From contig CAOYQO010000010.1 in assembly GCA_948566455.1 (NCBI GenBank), positions 43,368 through 107,367 on the forward strand: a DNA stretch of 64,000 nt. The letters run 5' to 3'. The DNA comes from an uncultured Phocaeicola sp. GTDB taxonomy: Bacteria; Bacteroidota; Bacteroidia; Bacteroidales; Bacteroidaceae. A model generated the notes under the pieces. The model made no database searches, was not told where the DNA came from, and saw only the letters and a list, made by a program, of their open reading frames with translations. This document shows, one piece after another, positions 51,357 to 61,703 of the stretch. The number at the start of each line of letters is the position of its first letter. Position 1 is the first letter of the stretch. Made by a program: the position numbers and the translations under genes.

Positions 51357-51770
51357 TTACTTCTTTCCTTTTCCTTTTGCAGGAGCTGCAGCTTGTCCTG
51401 CTTTAGGACGCTTCGCACCATATTTAGAACGTCTTTGTGTACGACCAGCTACGCCTGCTGTATCCAAAGTACCACGAACGATGTGATAACGTACACCCGG
51501 AAGGTCTTTCACACGACCACCACGAACCAACACGATTGAGTGTTCCTGCAAGTTATGACCTTCTCCCGGAATATAAGAGTTTACTTCCTTAGAGTTAGTC
51601 AGACGCACACGAGCAACTTTACGCATTGCTGAATTCGGCTTTTTCGGAGTAGTAGTATACACACGAACACAAACGCCACGTCTTTGAGGACATGAATCCA
51701 GTGCCGGAGATTTACTCTTCTCAACCAAAACCTCTCTTCCTTTTCTTACTAATTGTTGAATAGTAGGCAT
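51357..51770 (-). CDS. rpsL: 30S ribosomal protein S12
   Basis: 137 residues. Decoding-centre protein. SPALDSCPQRRGVCVRVYTT, then TPKKPNSAMRKVARVRL (with the lysine altered in streptomycin-resistant strains) and GVRYHIVRGTLDTAGV are present. A short lysine/alanine-rich tail ends the protein. First gene of the str-S10-spc-alpha series. Confidence 0.98.
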   Translation of the reverse strand: MPTIQQLVRKGREVLVEKSKSPALDSCPQRRGVCVRVYTTTPKKPNSAMRKVARVRLTNSKEVNSYIPGEGHNLQEHSIVLVRGGRVKDLPGVRYHIVRGTLDTAGVAGRTQRRSKYGAKRPKAGQAAAPAKGKGKK

Positions 51771-51845
51771 TTTGTTTGATTTTTAATTATTATATATTGT
51801 TTATTAATTTGCTGTACTAAGTCCAAAACTATACATTTTGGGCTG

Positions 51846-51876
51846 CAAAGTTACGAATAACATTTTAATAAACAAT
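51846..51876 (-). promoter_or_regulatory. Promoter of the str/S10 operon
   Basis: Minus strand: ATTG (51873-51876), 19-nt spacer, then TAACTTTG (51846-51853). It lies 75 nt before rpsL and after the DUF3467 terminator, so it may drive the whole 18-kb series to rplQ. Confidence 0.65.
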
Positions 51877-51895
51877 ACTTTCTACTAATAAAAAT

Positions 51896-51931
51896 AGTCT
51901 GTTTCTCAAAAAAGTTTTTGAAAAACAGACT
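51896..51931 (-). terminator. Terminator after the DUF3467 gene
   Basis: Stem of about 16 pairs with one mismatch (51896-51912 with 51915-51931). On the minus strand it is followed by ATTTTTATTAG. Confidence 0.8.
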
Positions 51932-51958
51932 ACTATGTTATTTTTGCTACAAAAGCCC

Positions 51959-52300
51959 TTATGCTTCCCCTTTAAATCCGCTTATAGGAGGAATGAATGT
52001 TTTTCCATCCGGTCCATTATTTCCCCCATTCATTTCTTCCGGCATTCGAATAGGTCCAAAATTACGTTCGTATTTTGCAACATTCTCCTGTAATGCATAC
52101 ATCAAACGTTTTGCATGTTCAGGAGTCAGTACAATACGTGACTGCACTCCAGCTTTAGGTAATCCCGGCATTACACGCACAAAATCAACAATAAATTCCG
52201 AACTGGAATGGGTAATAATGGCAAGATTTGCATACGTTCCTTGAGCTACTTCTTCTTTCAACTCTATCTGCAACTGATTGTTATTTTTTTCGTTTTCCAT
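51959..52300 (-). CDS. DUF3467 family protein
   Basis: 113 residues from the ATG at 52298-52300. An in-frame ATG at 52375 was rejected because the -7 box at 52373-52380 overlaps it. The sequence is a compact beta-type domain (IELKEEVAQGTYANLAIITH, EFIVDFVRVMPGLP, VLTPEHAKRLMYALQENV) and an unstructured Gly/Pro-rich tail. DUF3467 proteins are small cytosolic proteins of unknown function. In Bacteroidetes they sit between rpoC and rpsL as here, which hints at a role tied to gene expression. Confidence 0.88.
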   Translation of the reverse strand: MENEKNNNQLQIELKEEVAQGTYANLAIITHSSSEFIVDFVRVMPGLPKAGVQSRIVLTPEHAKRLMYALQENVAKYERNFGPIRMPEEMNGGNNGPDGKTFIPPISGFKGEA

Positions 52301-52372
52301 GATTTTATACTTTAGCATTAAAAAAATATTCTGAATTTCAAGGTCCCCAACTTCTATTCTTTGGTTGGAGTA

Positions 52373-52380
52373 CAAATATA
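52373..52380 (-). promoter_or_regulatory. -7 promoter box of the DUF3467 gene
   Basis: Minus strand TATATTTG, leaving a 72-nt leader; it follows the rpoC terminator, so the gene is its own unit. Confidence 0.6.
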
Positions 52381-52451
52381 GACATTTATTTGTAATAATA
52401 CAACATACTGATTATTCTATATAATTTTCCTATAGCATTTACTATAAACCT

Positions 52452-52488
52452 AAAGAGGCTGATTTCTTAAACAGAAATCAGCCTCTTT
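52452..52488 (-). terminator. Terminator after rpoC
   Basis: Perfect 16-bp stem (52452-52467 with 52473-52488), 5-nt loop, 21 bp after the rpoC stop. It closes the tuf/rplKAJL-rpoBC series. Confidence 0.85.
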
Positions 52489-52508
52489 TACAGTGTATGT
52501 ATTAAAAA

Positions 52509-55500
52509 TTACTCTACCTCACTATAATCGAGTACATTCTTACGATTAGCAAGAATGCGATCATATTCTTCCTTCGAACCAACAATAATCTTTTCGAATT
52601 CACGCTGACCGGTACCGGCAGGAATCAAGTGACCACAAATCACATTCTCCTTCATACCCTCCAATCTATCAACCTTACCATTGATGGCAGCCTCATTCAA
52701 AACTTTCGTTGTTTCCTGGAATGATGCAGCAGACATGAAACTTGAAGTTCCCAAAGCGGCACGGGTAATACCTTGCAGAATCTGAGTAGATGTAGCAGGA
52801 ATAGCATCACGTACCTCAACAGGCTTCAAATCACGACGTTTCAACATACTGTTCTCATCACGCAACTTACGGGCAGTAACAATCTGACCCGGCTGTAAAT
52901 TCTGAGAATCACCAGAGTCAACAACTACTTTCTTGCCCCAAATACGATCGTTTTCTTCCATGAACTCTTGCTTATCCACTACCTGCTGTTCCAAGAAGCG
53001 AGTATCGCCCGGCTCATCGATTTCTACCTTACGCATCATTTGACGAACAATAATCTCAAAGTGTTTGTCGTTAATCTTCACACCCTGCAAACGGTAAACG
53101 TCTTGCACTTCATTTACGATATATTCCTGTACAGCCGTGGGACCTTTAATGGCCAAAATGTCAGCAGGAGTAATCGCACCGTCAGATAACGGAGTTCCGG
53201 CACGAACGTAGTCATTCTCCTGAACCAATATTTGTTTAGACAGATTCACCAAATACTTTTTCACTTCACCTGTCTTAGATGTGACAATAATTTCACGGTT
53301 ACCACGCTTAATCTTACCCATAGTAATTTCACCGTCTATTTCAGAAACGACAGCAGGATTAGATGGGTTACGAGCCTCAAACAGTTCTGTAACACGAGGA
53401 AGACCACCAGTGATATCACCAGCCTTGCCTACAGCACGAGGAATCTTCACAATAATGTCACCAGCTTTCACTGCCTGACCGTTTTCAACCACAACATGCC
53501 CCCCCACGGGTAAGTTATAAGTACGGATCAAATTACCATCCTCGGTTACAATATGGGCAGAAGGTACTTTTGTCTTATCCTTAGACTCGATAATGATAAT
53601 TTCACGCAAACCGGTAGCTTCATCAGACTCTACCTTATAAGTTACGTTTTCAACCACACTCTCGAATTCAATCTTACCAGTAGCCTCTGTAATAATAACA
53701 GCGTTGAACGGATCCCACTTAGCAATCAGTTTTCCCTTCTCAACAATATCACCGTCCGCAGCATATAATTTTGAACCATAAGGCACATTATGAGTTGACA
53801 GGATAATCCCTGTATTCACATCGATAAAGCGGACTTCAGCCAAACGACCGACTACCACTTTCACAGCCTCACCCATTTCATCAACCGTATCTACCGTACG
53901 CAATTCTTCGAATTCCAAACGTGCATTATTCTTGGCCACAATGCTTGCATTAGCAGCCATATTACCTGCGATACCACCGGCATGGAATGTACGCAATGTC
54001 AACTGTGTACCCGGCTCACCAATAGATTGGGCAGCGATTACGCCGACTGCTTCACCTTTCTGAACCATACGACTGGATGCCAAGTTACGTCCATAACACT
54101 TAGCACATACCCCTTTCTTAGATTCACAAGTTAATACCGAACGGATTTCAACGCTTTCAATCGGAGAATCCTCGATTTCCTGCGCAATATCCTCTGTAAT
54201 CTCCTCTCCACCGGCTACAATCAGTTTACCAGTAGTAGGATGGACGATATCATGTACAGAAACACGTCCTAGAATACGTTCGTACAAAGTAGCAATAACT
54301 TCATCGTTATTCTTCAAAGCCGTACAAACCAAACCACGAAGTGTTCCACAGTCTTCTTCATTGATAATCACATCATGCGACACGTCTACCAGACGGCGGG
54401 TCAAGTATCCCGCATCAGCAGTCTTCAACGCTGTATCCGCCAAACCTTTACGAGCACCGTGGGTAGAAATAAAATACTCTAACACAGACAAACCTTCTTT
54501 AAAGTTTGAAAGAATAGGGTTTTCAATAATCTGTGCGCCTTCAGCACCGGCTTTCTGCGGTTTTGCCATCAAACCACGCATACCAGACAACTGACGAATC
54601 TGCTCTTTAGAACCACGGGCCCCGGAATCAAGCATCATAAATACTGAATTGAAGCCTTGGTCATCATTCTTAATCGTCTTGTAAAGTATATCAGACAGGT
54701 CACTGTTCACGTGAGTCCATGTATCGATAACCTGGTTATAACGTTCATTGTCAGTAATGAAACCCATATTATAGTTCATCATAATCTGTTCCACTTCCTC
54801 ATTACCACGTTTTACCAGTTCTTCTTTTTCTTTCGGGATAATAATATCACCCAAGTTGAATGACAGACCACCCTTGAACGCCATATAGTAACCTAAGTTC
54901 TTAATACCATCCAAGAATTCACAAGCACGTGCAACACCGACAGCTTTGATAACATCACTAATGATATCTCGCAAAGACTTTTTGGAAATAATGGTATTCA
55001 AGTACCCCACTTCCGCTGGAACGATTTCATTTACAATCACACGCCCTACGGAGGTTTCTTTCATCATCACATCTACGATTTTGCCATCTTTGTCCAAGTC
55101 CTTCACCACTACGTTGACGATAGCATGAATATCCACTTTACCTTCATTATAAGCAATCAAAGCCTCTTCCGGACCGTAGAAAGTCAAGCCTTCACCTTTA
55201 GCCCCTTTTCTCAGCTTGGTAATATAATACAAACCAAGTACCATATCCTGTGCAGGCACAGTAATAGGAGCACCATTAGCAGGATTCAGAATGTTATGAG
55301 CTTGAAGCATCAACATCTGTGCTTCCAGAATCGCATCATTACTCAAAGGCAAGTGAACCGCCATCTGGTCACCATCGAAGTCGGCATTGAACGCTGTACA
55401 AGCCAACGGGTGCAACTGAATAGCTTTACCTTCAATCATATGCGGTTGGAAAGCCTGAATACCCAAACGGTGCAGAGTCGGCGCACGGTTCAGCAATACA

Positions 55501-56795
55501 GGATGACCTTTCATGACATGTTCCAAGATATCCCAGATCACAGGCTCCTTGCGGTCTACAATCTTCTTTGCAGATTTTACAGTCTTCACAATACCACGTT
55601 CAATCAACTTACGGATGATAAACGGCTTGTAAAGCTCTGCAGCCATCAGTTTAGGAATACCACATTCACCCATCTTCAATTCAGGACCAACAACGATAAC
55701 CGAACGAGCAGAGTAGTCAACACGCTTACCCAGCAAGTTCTGACGGAAACGTCCTTGCTTACCCTTCAAGCTATCGGACAGTGATTTCAATGGACGATTA
55801 GCGTCAGTCTTCACTGCACTTGATTTACGTGAGTTATCGAACAAGGAATCGACAGCCTCCTGCAACATACGTTTTTCGTTACGCAAAATCACTTCGGGAG
55901 CCTTGATTTCAATCAGTCGCTTCAAACGGTTGTTACGGATAATCACACGACGATACAAGTCATTCAAGTCAGAGGTAGCGAAACGGCCACCATCCAACGG
56001 AACCAATGGACGCAGTTCAGGAGGAATAACCGGCACAATACGTACAATCATCCATTCAGGTTTATTACGTCCGCGAGATGCACGGAACGATTCAACTACC
56101 TGCAGACGCTTCAAAGCCTCGTTCTTACGTTGCTGCGAAGAATCATTACTTGCTTTATGACGTAATTCATAAGATAAAGCATCCAAATCCAAAGTTGAGA
56201 GCAGATCATAAATGGCTTCTGCTCCCATCTTAGCTATAAACTTATTCGGATCTGTATCTTCCAAATATTGGTTTTCTTTAGGAAGTGTATCCAAGATATC
56301 CAAATACTCTTCTTCAGAAAGCAAATCATATTTATTAATGCCATCTTCAGCCTTCACACCCGGCTGGATAACCACATAACGTTCATAATATACAATAGCG
56401 TCTAGTTTCTTTGTAGGCAGCCCCAACAAATAACCGATCTTGTTCGGCAATGAACGAAAATACCAGATATGCGCTACAGGCACAACTAACTGAATATGTC
56501 CCATACGTTCACGACGGACCTTCTTTTCAGTCACTTCAACGCCACATCGGTCACAAACAATACCTTTATAACGGATACGTTTGTACTTACCGCAATGACA
56601 TTCGTAATCTTTCACCGGACCGAAAATACGCTCGCAGAACAAACCATCACGTTCCGGTTTGTAGGTACGGTAGTTGATCGTTTCAGGCTTCAACACCTCA
56701 CCGCTCGAATTCTCAAGGATTTCTTCGGGTGAAGCCAAGCCAATTGAGATTTTCGAGAAATTACTCTTTATCTTAGTTTCTTTTCTAAAAGCCAT
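52509..56795 (-). CDS. rpoC: RNA polymerase beta' subunit
   Basis: 1428 residues. The N-terminal zinc site CHCGKYKRIRYKGIVCDRC and the catalytic magnesium loop NADFDGDQ (470-477) are intact. A second cysteine cluster (CESKKGVCAKCYGRNLA) and the trigger-loop segment GEAVGVIAAQSIGEPGTQLT follow. Full length for Bacteroidetes. It starts 39 bp after rpoB. Confidence 0.98.
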   Translation of the reverse strand: MAFRKETKIKSNFSKISIGLASPEEILENSSGEVLKPETINYRTYKPERDGLFCERIFGPVKDYECHCGKYKRIRYKGIVCDRCGVEVTEKKVRRERMGHIQLVVPVAHIWYFRSLPNKIGYLLGLPTKKLDAIVYYERYVVIQPGVKAEDGINKYDLLSEEEYLDILDTLPKENQYLEDTDPNKFIAKMGAEAIYDLLSTLDLDALSYELRHKASNDSSQQRKNEALKRLQVVESFRASRGRNKPEWMIVRIVPVIPPELRPLVPLDGGRFATSDLNDLYRRVIIRNNRLKRLIEIKAPEVILRNEKRMLQEAVDSLFDNSRKSSAVKTDANRPLKSLSDSLKGKQGRFRQNLLGKRVDYSARSVIVVGPELKMGECGIPKLMAAELYKPFIIRKLIERGIVKTVKSAKKIVDRKEPVIWDILEHVMKGHPVLLNRAPTLHRLGIQAFQPHMIEGKAIQLHPLACTAFNADFDGDQMAVHLPLSNDAILEAQMLMLQAHNILNPANGAPITVPAQDMVLGLYYITKLRKGAKGEGLTFYGPEEALIAYNEGKVDIHAIVNVVVKDLDKDGKIVDVMMKETSVGRVIVNEIVPAEVGYLNTIISKKSLRDIISDVIKAVGVARACEFLDGIKNLGYYMAFKGGLSFNLGDIIIPKEKEELVKRGNEEVEQIMMNYNMGFITDNERYNQVIDTWTHVNSDLSDILYKTIKNDDQGFNSVFMMLDSGARGSKEQIRQLSGMRGLMAKPQKAGAEGAQIIENPILSNFKEGLSVLEYFISTHGARKGLADTALKTADAGYLTRRLVDVSHDVIINEEDCGTLRGLVCTALKNNDEVIATLYERILGRVSVHDIVHPTTGKLIVAGGEEITEDIAQEIEDSPIESVEIRSVLTCESKKGVCAKCYGRNLASSRMVQKGEAVGVIAAQSIGEPGTQLTLRTFHAGGIAGNMAANASIVAKNNARLEFEELRTVDTVDEMGEAVKVVVGRLAEVRFIDVNTGIILSTHNVPYGSKLYAADGDIVEKGKLIAKWDPFNAVIITEATGKIEFESVVENVTYKVESDEATGLREIIIIESKDKTKVPSAHIVTEDGNLIRTYNLPVGGHVVVENGQAVKAGDIIVKIPRAVGKAGDITGGLPRVTELFEARNPSNPAVVSEIDGEITMGKIKRGNREIIVTSKTGEVKKYLVNLSKQILVQENDYVRAGTPLSDGAITPADILAIKGPTAVQEYIVNEVQDVYRLQGVKINDKHFEIIVRQMMRKVEIDEPGDTRFLEQQVVDKQEFMEENDRIWGKKVVVDSGDSQNLQPGQIVTARKLRDENSMLKRRDLKPVEVRDAIPATSTQILQGITRAALGTSSFMSAASFQETTKVLNEAAINGKVDRLEGMKENVICGHLIPAGTGQREFEKIIVGSKEEYDRILANRKNVLDYSEVE

Positions 56796-56833
56796 ACTTC
56801 CTTATTTATAATGTAAAGAGTTATATTTTTTTA

Positions 56834-59800
56834 TTATTCAAGGTTGATACTCAAGCCAAGACCTCTCAGTTCGTGTAACAATACATTCAGAGATTCGGGG
56901 ATACCCGGAGTTGGCATAGGTTCACCTTTCACAATAGCTTCGTAAGCCTTTGAGCGTCCTACAACGTCATCAGACTTAATGGTCAGGATTTCCTGTAAGA
57001 TATGTGCTGCGCCGAATGCTTCAAGCGCCCAAACTTCCATTTCTCCGAAACGCTGACCACCGAACTGTGCCTTACCACCAAGCGGCTGCTGAGTAATAAG
57101 GGAGTACGGACCGATAGAACGGGCATGCATCTTATCTTCAACCATGTGCCCTAGTTTCAACATATAAGTTACACCCACTGTTGCAGGTTGGTCAAAGCGT
57201 TCGCCTGTACCACCATCACAAAGATAAGTCTTACAATAACGAGGCAATCCAGCTTTATCTGTCCATTCATTTAAATCATCCATAGAAGCACCGTCAAAAA
57301 TAGGAGTAGCAAATTTCACACCCAACTCTTTTCCGGCACGACCTAATACGGCTTCGAAAATCTGACCAATATTCATACGAGAAGGCACACCCAACGGATT
57401 CAATACGATATCTACTGGAGTACCATCTGCTAAGAACGGCATATCTTCCTGACGAACCACACGAGAAACAATACCCTTGTTACCGTGACGTCCCGCCATC
57501 TTATCACCTACACCAATCTTACGCTTCTTGGCAATATAAACCTTAGCCATCTGAATAATGCCCGCAGGAAGTTCATCACCGATAGTGATAGCAAACTTCT
57601 TACGCTTTAATTCAGCATCCAATTCTTTATATTTCTTCAAATAATTCATCACCAAGTCACGAATCATGTCATTCTTATGAGCATCAGCTGTCCACTTGCT
57701 CAACTGGATAATAGTATAATCCAATGATTCCAAATCGCGTTTGGTGAACTTCGCCCCCTTGGCAATAACTTCCGTTCCCAAATAATCTTTCACTCCTTGG
57801 GAAACCTTACCATTAGTCAAAACCAATAGTTTCTCAATCAAGATATCTTTCAGTTTTGCTGCCTTTTCTTCGAATTCATCATTCAGTTTAGGCAGAATAG
57901 CCTTATCGGCATTCTTCTCACTTCTGCTCTTGATAACACGTGAGAACAACTTCTTGTCAATAACGACACCACGTAATGACGGAGAAGCTTTCAATGAAGC
58001 ATCCTTCACATCACCTGCCTTATCACCGAAAATAGCACGAAGCAATTTTTCTTCCGGAGAAGGATCTGATTCACCTTTCGGAGTAATCTTACCAATCAGG
58101 ATATCACCCGGTTCGATACGTGCACCTACACGTACAATACCGTTTTCATCCAAATCTTTAGTAGCTTCTTCACTCACGTTAGGAATATCAGAAGTTAATT
58201 CTTCCATACCGCGTTTCGTTTCGCGGACCTCCAAAATATATTCATCAACGTGTACAGAAGTCAGCAAGTCCTCACGTACAACGCGTTCATTCAATACAAT
58301 AGCATCCTCGTAGTTATAACCTTTCCAAGGCATATAAGCCACCAACAGGTTTTTACCCAATGCAAGCTCACCACCCTGAGTTGAATATCCTTCAGTCAGG
58401 ATATCACCCTTCTTCACACGCTGTCCTTTATCACAAGTAGGACGGAGGTCAATGGTCATGCTCTGATTAGTCTTACGGAATTTAGGAATTCTGTATTCCT
58501 TCAAAGCAGGTTCAAAGCTTACAAATTCTTCATCTTCATTTCTGTCATACAAGATACGAATAGTTGTTGCATCGACATATTCTACAACACCATCACCCTC
58601 TGCTGCAATCTGAGTACGAGAGTCTTCAACCAACTGTTTTTCAATACCTGTACCTACAATAGGAGCCTCTGTACGCAACAAAGGAACTGCCTGGCGCATC
58701 ATGTTTGATCCCATCAATGCACGGTTAGCATCGTCATGTTCCAAGAACGGAATCAAAGAAGCAGCGATAGAAGCAATCTGCTGTGGAGAAACATCCATCA
58801 ACTCTACCTGGTCAGGAGTAACAACAGGATAATCAGCATCACGACGAGCTTTTACTTTCTCACGAACAAATTTGCCTTCATCATCCAATGGAGCATTACC
58901 CTGAGCGATTATCTTATCCTCTTCCTCTTCGGCTGTCAGATATTCAATACCTTCATCAGATATATCCACCTTACCATCAGCTACTTTACGATAAGGAGTT
59001 GAAATAAAGCCAAGTTCATTAATCTTAGCATACACACACAAAGAAGAAATCAAACCGATATTCGGACCTTCAGGAGTTTCAATCGGACACAAACGACCAT
59101 AATGAGTATAGTGTACGTCACGAACCTCAAAACCAGCACGTTCACGTGACAGACCACCAGGTCCTAACGCTGACAAACGACGCTTGTGAGTGATTTCAGC
59201 CAATGGATTAGTTTGATCCATGAACTGCGACAAAGCATTTGTTCCAAAGAATGAATTGATAACAGAAGAAATAGTCTTCGCATTAATCAAATCAATCGGA
59301 GTAAACACTTCATTGTCACGCACATTCATACGCTCACGGATGGTACGAGACATACGTGCCAGACCAATCGCAAATTGATTGGACAACTGTTCTCCTACAG
59401 TACGTACACGACGGTTACTCAAGTGGTCAATATCATCAACATCCGCTTTAGAGTTAATCAGCTCAATCAGATACTTAATGATTTCAATAATATCTTGTTT
59501 TGTCAATACCTTCACATCCATGTCCGTAGTCAGTCCCAACTTTTTGTTGATTCTGTAACGTCCTACCTCGCCAAGGTCATATCTTTTTTCAGAGAAGAAC
59601 AGGTTATTGATAACCTCACGAGCACTGGCATCATCAGCCGGATCTGCATTACGCAACTGACGGTAAATGTAAAGTACAGCCTCTTTTTCAGAGTTGCTCG
59701 GGTCTTTCTGAAGGGTATTAAATATAATAGAGTAGTCGGATGAATTCGCTTCTTCCTTGTGAACAAGGATATTCTGAACGCCTGAGTCTATAATTTCATC

Positions 59801-60646
59801 GATATGATCCTCTTCAATCACAGTTTCACGGTCGATAATAACCTCATTACGTTCAATAGAAACAACTTCACCTGTGTCTTCATCTACGAAATCTTCTGTC
59901 CATGTTTTTAAAACACGAGCAGCGAGTTTTCTTCCTACGACTTTCTTCAAGTTAGTCTTATTAACCTTAACGTCTTCAGCCAAATTGAAGATTTCGAGGA
60001 TATCTTTATCATTTTCAAAACCTACAGCTCTTAACAGAGTAGTAACAGGCAATTTCTTTTTACGGTCGATATACGCATACATTACATTGTTAATATCTGT
60101 AGCGAATTCGATCCATGAACCTTTGAATGGAATAATACGGGCAGAGTACAATTTAGTACCGTTAGCATGTACGCTCTGACCAAAGAACACGCCCGGAGAA
60201 CGGTGCAACTGAGAAACAACTACACGCTCAGCACCATTAATAACAAAAGTTCCTTTCGGAGTCATATACGGAATAGGACCCAGATAAACATCCTGAATAA
60301 CCGTATCGAAATCTTCATGATCAGGATCAGTACAATACAACTTCAGTTTTGCTTTCAAAGGCACGCTGTATGTGAGCCCGCGCTCCAAACACTCGTCTAT
60401 TGAATAGTGAGGCGGATCAATGTAATAGTCCAAGAATTCAAGGACAAAGTTATTACGAGTGTCAGCAATAGGGAAGTTTTCAGCGAACACCTTATACAGC
60501 CCGTCATTCTTACGCTTTTCGGGCGGGGTATCCAACTGTAAAAAGTCTTGGAATGACTTCAATTGCACTTCCAAGAAATCCGGATACTTCATCGGATTCT
60601 TGATGGAAGCAAAATTAACTCTTTGATTTTCAGTATTTGAAGACAT
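56834..60646 (-). CDS. rpoB: RNA polymerase beta subunit
   Basis: 1270 residues. The rifampicin pocket reads FGTNALSQFMDQTNPLAEIT then HKRRLSALGPGGLSRERAG, with the sensitive residues in place. The C-terminal clamp region MEVWALEAFGAAHILQEILT is complete. Preceded by an attenuator-like hairpin after rplL. Confidence 0.98.
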   Translation of the reverse strand: MSSNTENQRVNFASIKNPMKYPDFLEVQLKSFQDFLQLDTPPEKRKNDGLYKVFAENFPIADTRNNFVLEFLDYYIDPPHYSIDECLERGLTYSVPLKAKLKLYCTDPDHEDFDTVIQDVYLGPIPYMTPKGTFVINGAERVVVSQLHRSPGVFFGQSVHANGTKLYSARIIPFKGSWIEFATDINNVMYAYIDRKKKLPVTTLLRAVGFENDKDILEIFNLAEDVKVNKTNLKKVVGRKLAARVLKTWTEDFVDEDTGEVVSIERNEVIIDRETVIEEDHIDEIIDSGVQNILVHKEEANSSDYSIIFNTLQKDPSNSEKEAVLYIYRQLRNADPADDASAREVINNLFFSEKRYDLGEVGRYRINKKLGLTTDMDVKVLTKQDIIEIIKYLIELINSKADVDDIDHLSNRRVRTVGEQLSNQFAIGLARMSRTIRERMNVRDNEVFTPIDLINAKTISSVINSFFGTNALSQFMDQTNPLAEITHKRRLSALGPGGLSRERAGFEVRDVHYTHYGRLCPIETPEGPNIGLISSLCVYAKINELGFISTPYRKVADGKVDISDEGIEYLTAEEEEDKIIAQGNAPLDDEGKFVREKVKARRDADYPVVTPDQVELMDVSPQQIASIAASLIPFLEHDDANRALMGSNMMRQAVPLLRTEAPIVGTGIEKQLVEDSRTQIAAEGDGVVEYVDATTIRILYDRNEDEEFVSFEPALKEYRIPKFRKTNQSMTIDLRPTCDKGQRVKKGDILTEGYSTQGGELALGKNLLVAYMPWKGYNYEDAIVLNERVVREDLLTSVHVDEYILEVRETKRGMEELTSDIPNVSEEATKDLDENGIVRVGARIEPGDILIGKITPKGESDPSPEEKLLRAIFGDKAGDVKDASLKASPSLRGVVIDKKLFSRVIKSRSEKNADKAILPKLNDEFEEKAAKLKDILIEKLLVLTNGKVSQGVKDYLGTEVIAKGAKFTKRDLESLDYTIIQLSKWTADAHKNDMIRDLVMNYLKKYKELDAELKRKKFAITIGDELPAGIIQMAKVYIAKKRKIGVGDKMAGRHGNKGIVSRVVRQEDMPFLADGTPVDIVLNPLGVPSRMNIGQIFEAVLGRAGKELGVKFATPIFDGASMDDLNEWTDKAGLPRYCKTYLCDGGTGERFDQPATVGVTYMLKLGHMVEDKMHARSIGPYSLITQQPLGGKAQFGGQRFGEMEVWALEAFGAAHILQEILTIKSDDVVGRSKAYEAIVKGEPMPTPGIPESLNVLLHELRGLGLSINLE

Positions 60647-60690
60647 TTGTTAATATTTTGTAGAACTTAATAATAATATAGACACAAAAA

Positions 60691-60723
60691 GGTTAAGAAT
60701 CCTCTACCAGAGGATTCCTAACC
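60691..60723 (-). terminator. Attenuator/terminator between rplL and rpoB
   Basis: 15-bp stem with one mismatch (60691-60705 with 60709-60723), 3-nt loop. On the minus strand it is followed by TTTTTGTG. It lies 26 bp after rplL, so it should lower RNA polymerase synthesis relative to L7/L12, as the rpoB attenuator does in E. coli. Confidence 0.8.
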
Positions 60724-60748
60724 GTATTACCTGATACTCAGGCTAATA

Positions 60749-61123
60749 TTATTTAAGCTCAACTTCAGCTCCAGCTTCTTCCAAAGTTTTCTTCAGTGAT
60801 TCAGCTTCGTCTTTAGCCAAGCCTTCTTTTACTGTGCTAGGAGCACCGTCTACCATGTCTTTAGCTTCTTTCAAGCCAAGACCACATGCTTCTTTAACGG
60901 CTTTAACAACCTGCAATTTTGCAGCACCAGCGCTCTTCAAAACTACATCAAAAGATGTTTTTTCTTCAGCAGCAGCTGCACCAGCAGCAGGACCAGCAGC
61001 AACAGCTACAGCTGCAGCAGCAGGTTCAATACCGTATTCTTCTTTAAGGATAGTTGCAAGTTCATTAACTTCTTTTACTGTCAAGTTAACTAATTGTTCT
61101 GCAAAAGCTTTCAAATCTGCCAT
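60749..61123 (-). CDS. rplL: 50S ribosomal protein L7/L12
   Basis: 124 residues. The stalk protein that recruits translation GTPases. The N-terminal dimer helix, an Ala-rich hinge (PAAAAVAVAAGPAAGAAAA) and the C-terminal domain KEACGLGLKEAKDMVDGAPS are complete. Confidence 0.98.
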   Translation of the reverse strand: MADLKAFAEQLVNLTVKEVNELATILKEEYGIEPAAAAVAVAAGPAAGAAAAEEKTSFDVVLKSAGAAKLQVVKAVKEACGLGLKEAKDMVDGAPSTVKEGLAKDEAESLKKTLEEAGAEVELK

Positions 61124-61169
61124 TTTTGTATGATTTTAATTGTTTGTTACTAATTGATTATAAAATTGA

Positions 61170-61688
61170 TTATTCGGCACGTTCGCCCAGAGTCTTAAGA
61201 ACTCCATGAATGGTGTTACCACCTGATTGAAGAGCAGAAATAACATTTTTCGCCGGTGATTGCAGCAATGCAATAATATCAGCAATAACTTCATTCTTAC
61301 TCTTAATGTTGCAAAGAGCATCCAGTTGATTAGCACCTACATAGAAACCTTCTTCAGCATAAGCTGCTTTCAATGCAGGAATTTCCTCTTTGTATTCTTT
61401 CAACAACTTTGCAGGAGCGTTAGCTACTTCGCTAAACATTACTGAAGTTGTACCTTTTAAAGAATCGAACAACGGAGAGAAATCAACACCTTCCATGCTC
61501 ATCAGAGCTTTGTGAAGCAAAGAATTCTTCACAACAACCAGCTTAATACCTGCTTTGAAACATTTTCTTCTCAGTTCACTTGTCTTAGCTGCATCCATAG
61601 CAGTTGTGTCAACCAAATAGAAATGTCCGTATTGCTTAACGGTTTCAGCCAACTGACCAATAATAACGCCTTTATCTTCCTTTCTCAT
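61170..61688 (-). CDS. rplJ: 50S ribosomal protein L10
   Basis: 172 residues. Anchors L7/L12 to 23S rRNA. KEDKGVIIGQLAETVKQYGH at the start; a C-terminal helix for L7/L12 dimers follows. The E. coli protein represses its own operon; no matching leader was defined here. Confidence 0.97.
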   Translation of the reverse strand: MRKEDKGVIIGQLAETVKQYGHFYLVDTTAMDAAKTSELRRKCFKAGIKLVVVKNSLLHKALMSMEGVDFSPLFDSLKGTTSVMFSEVANAPAKLLKEYKEEIPALKAAYAEEGFYVGANQLDALCNIKSKNEVIADIIALLQSPAKNVISALQSGGNTIHGVLKTLGERAE

Positions 61689-61703
61689 GATTCCTCCTTA
61701 TTG

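Noticed and set aside
52301..52375. N-terminal extension of the DUF3467 protein
   Set aside because: It begins on the promoter box; the inner ATG gives the normal family start.
55125..55784. 219-codon open frame on the plus strand inside rpoC
   Set aside because: Antisense to the catalytic region of rpoC, with no domain or promoter box; a shadow.
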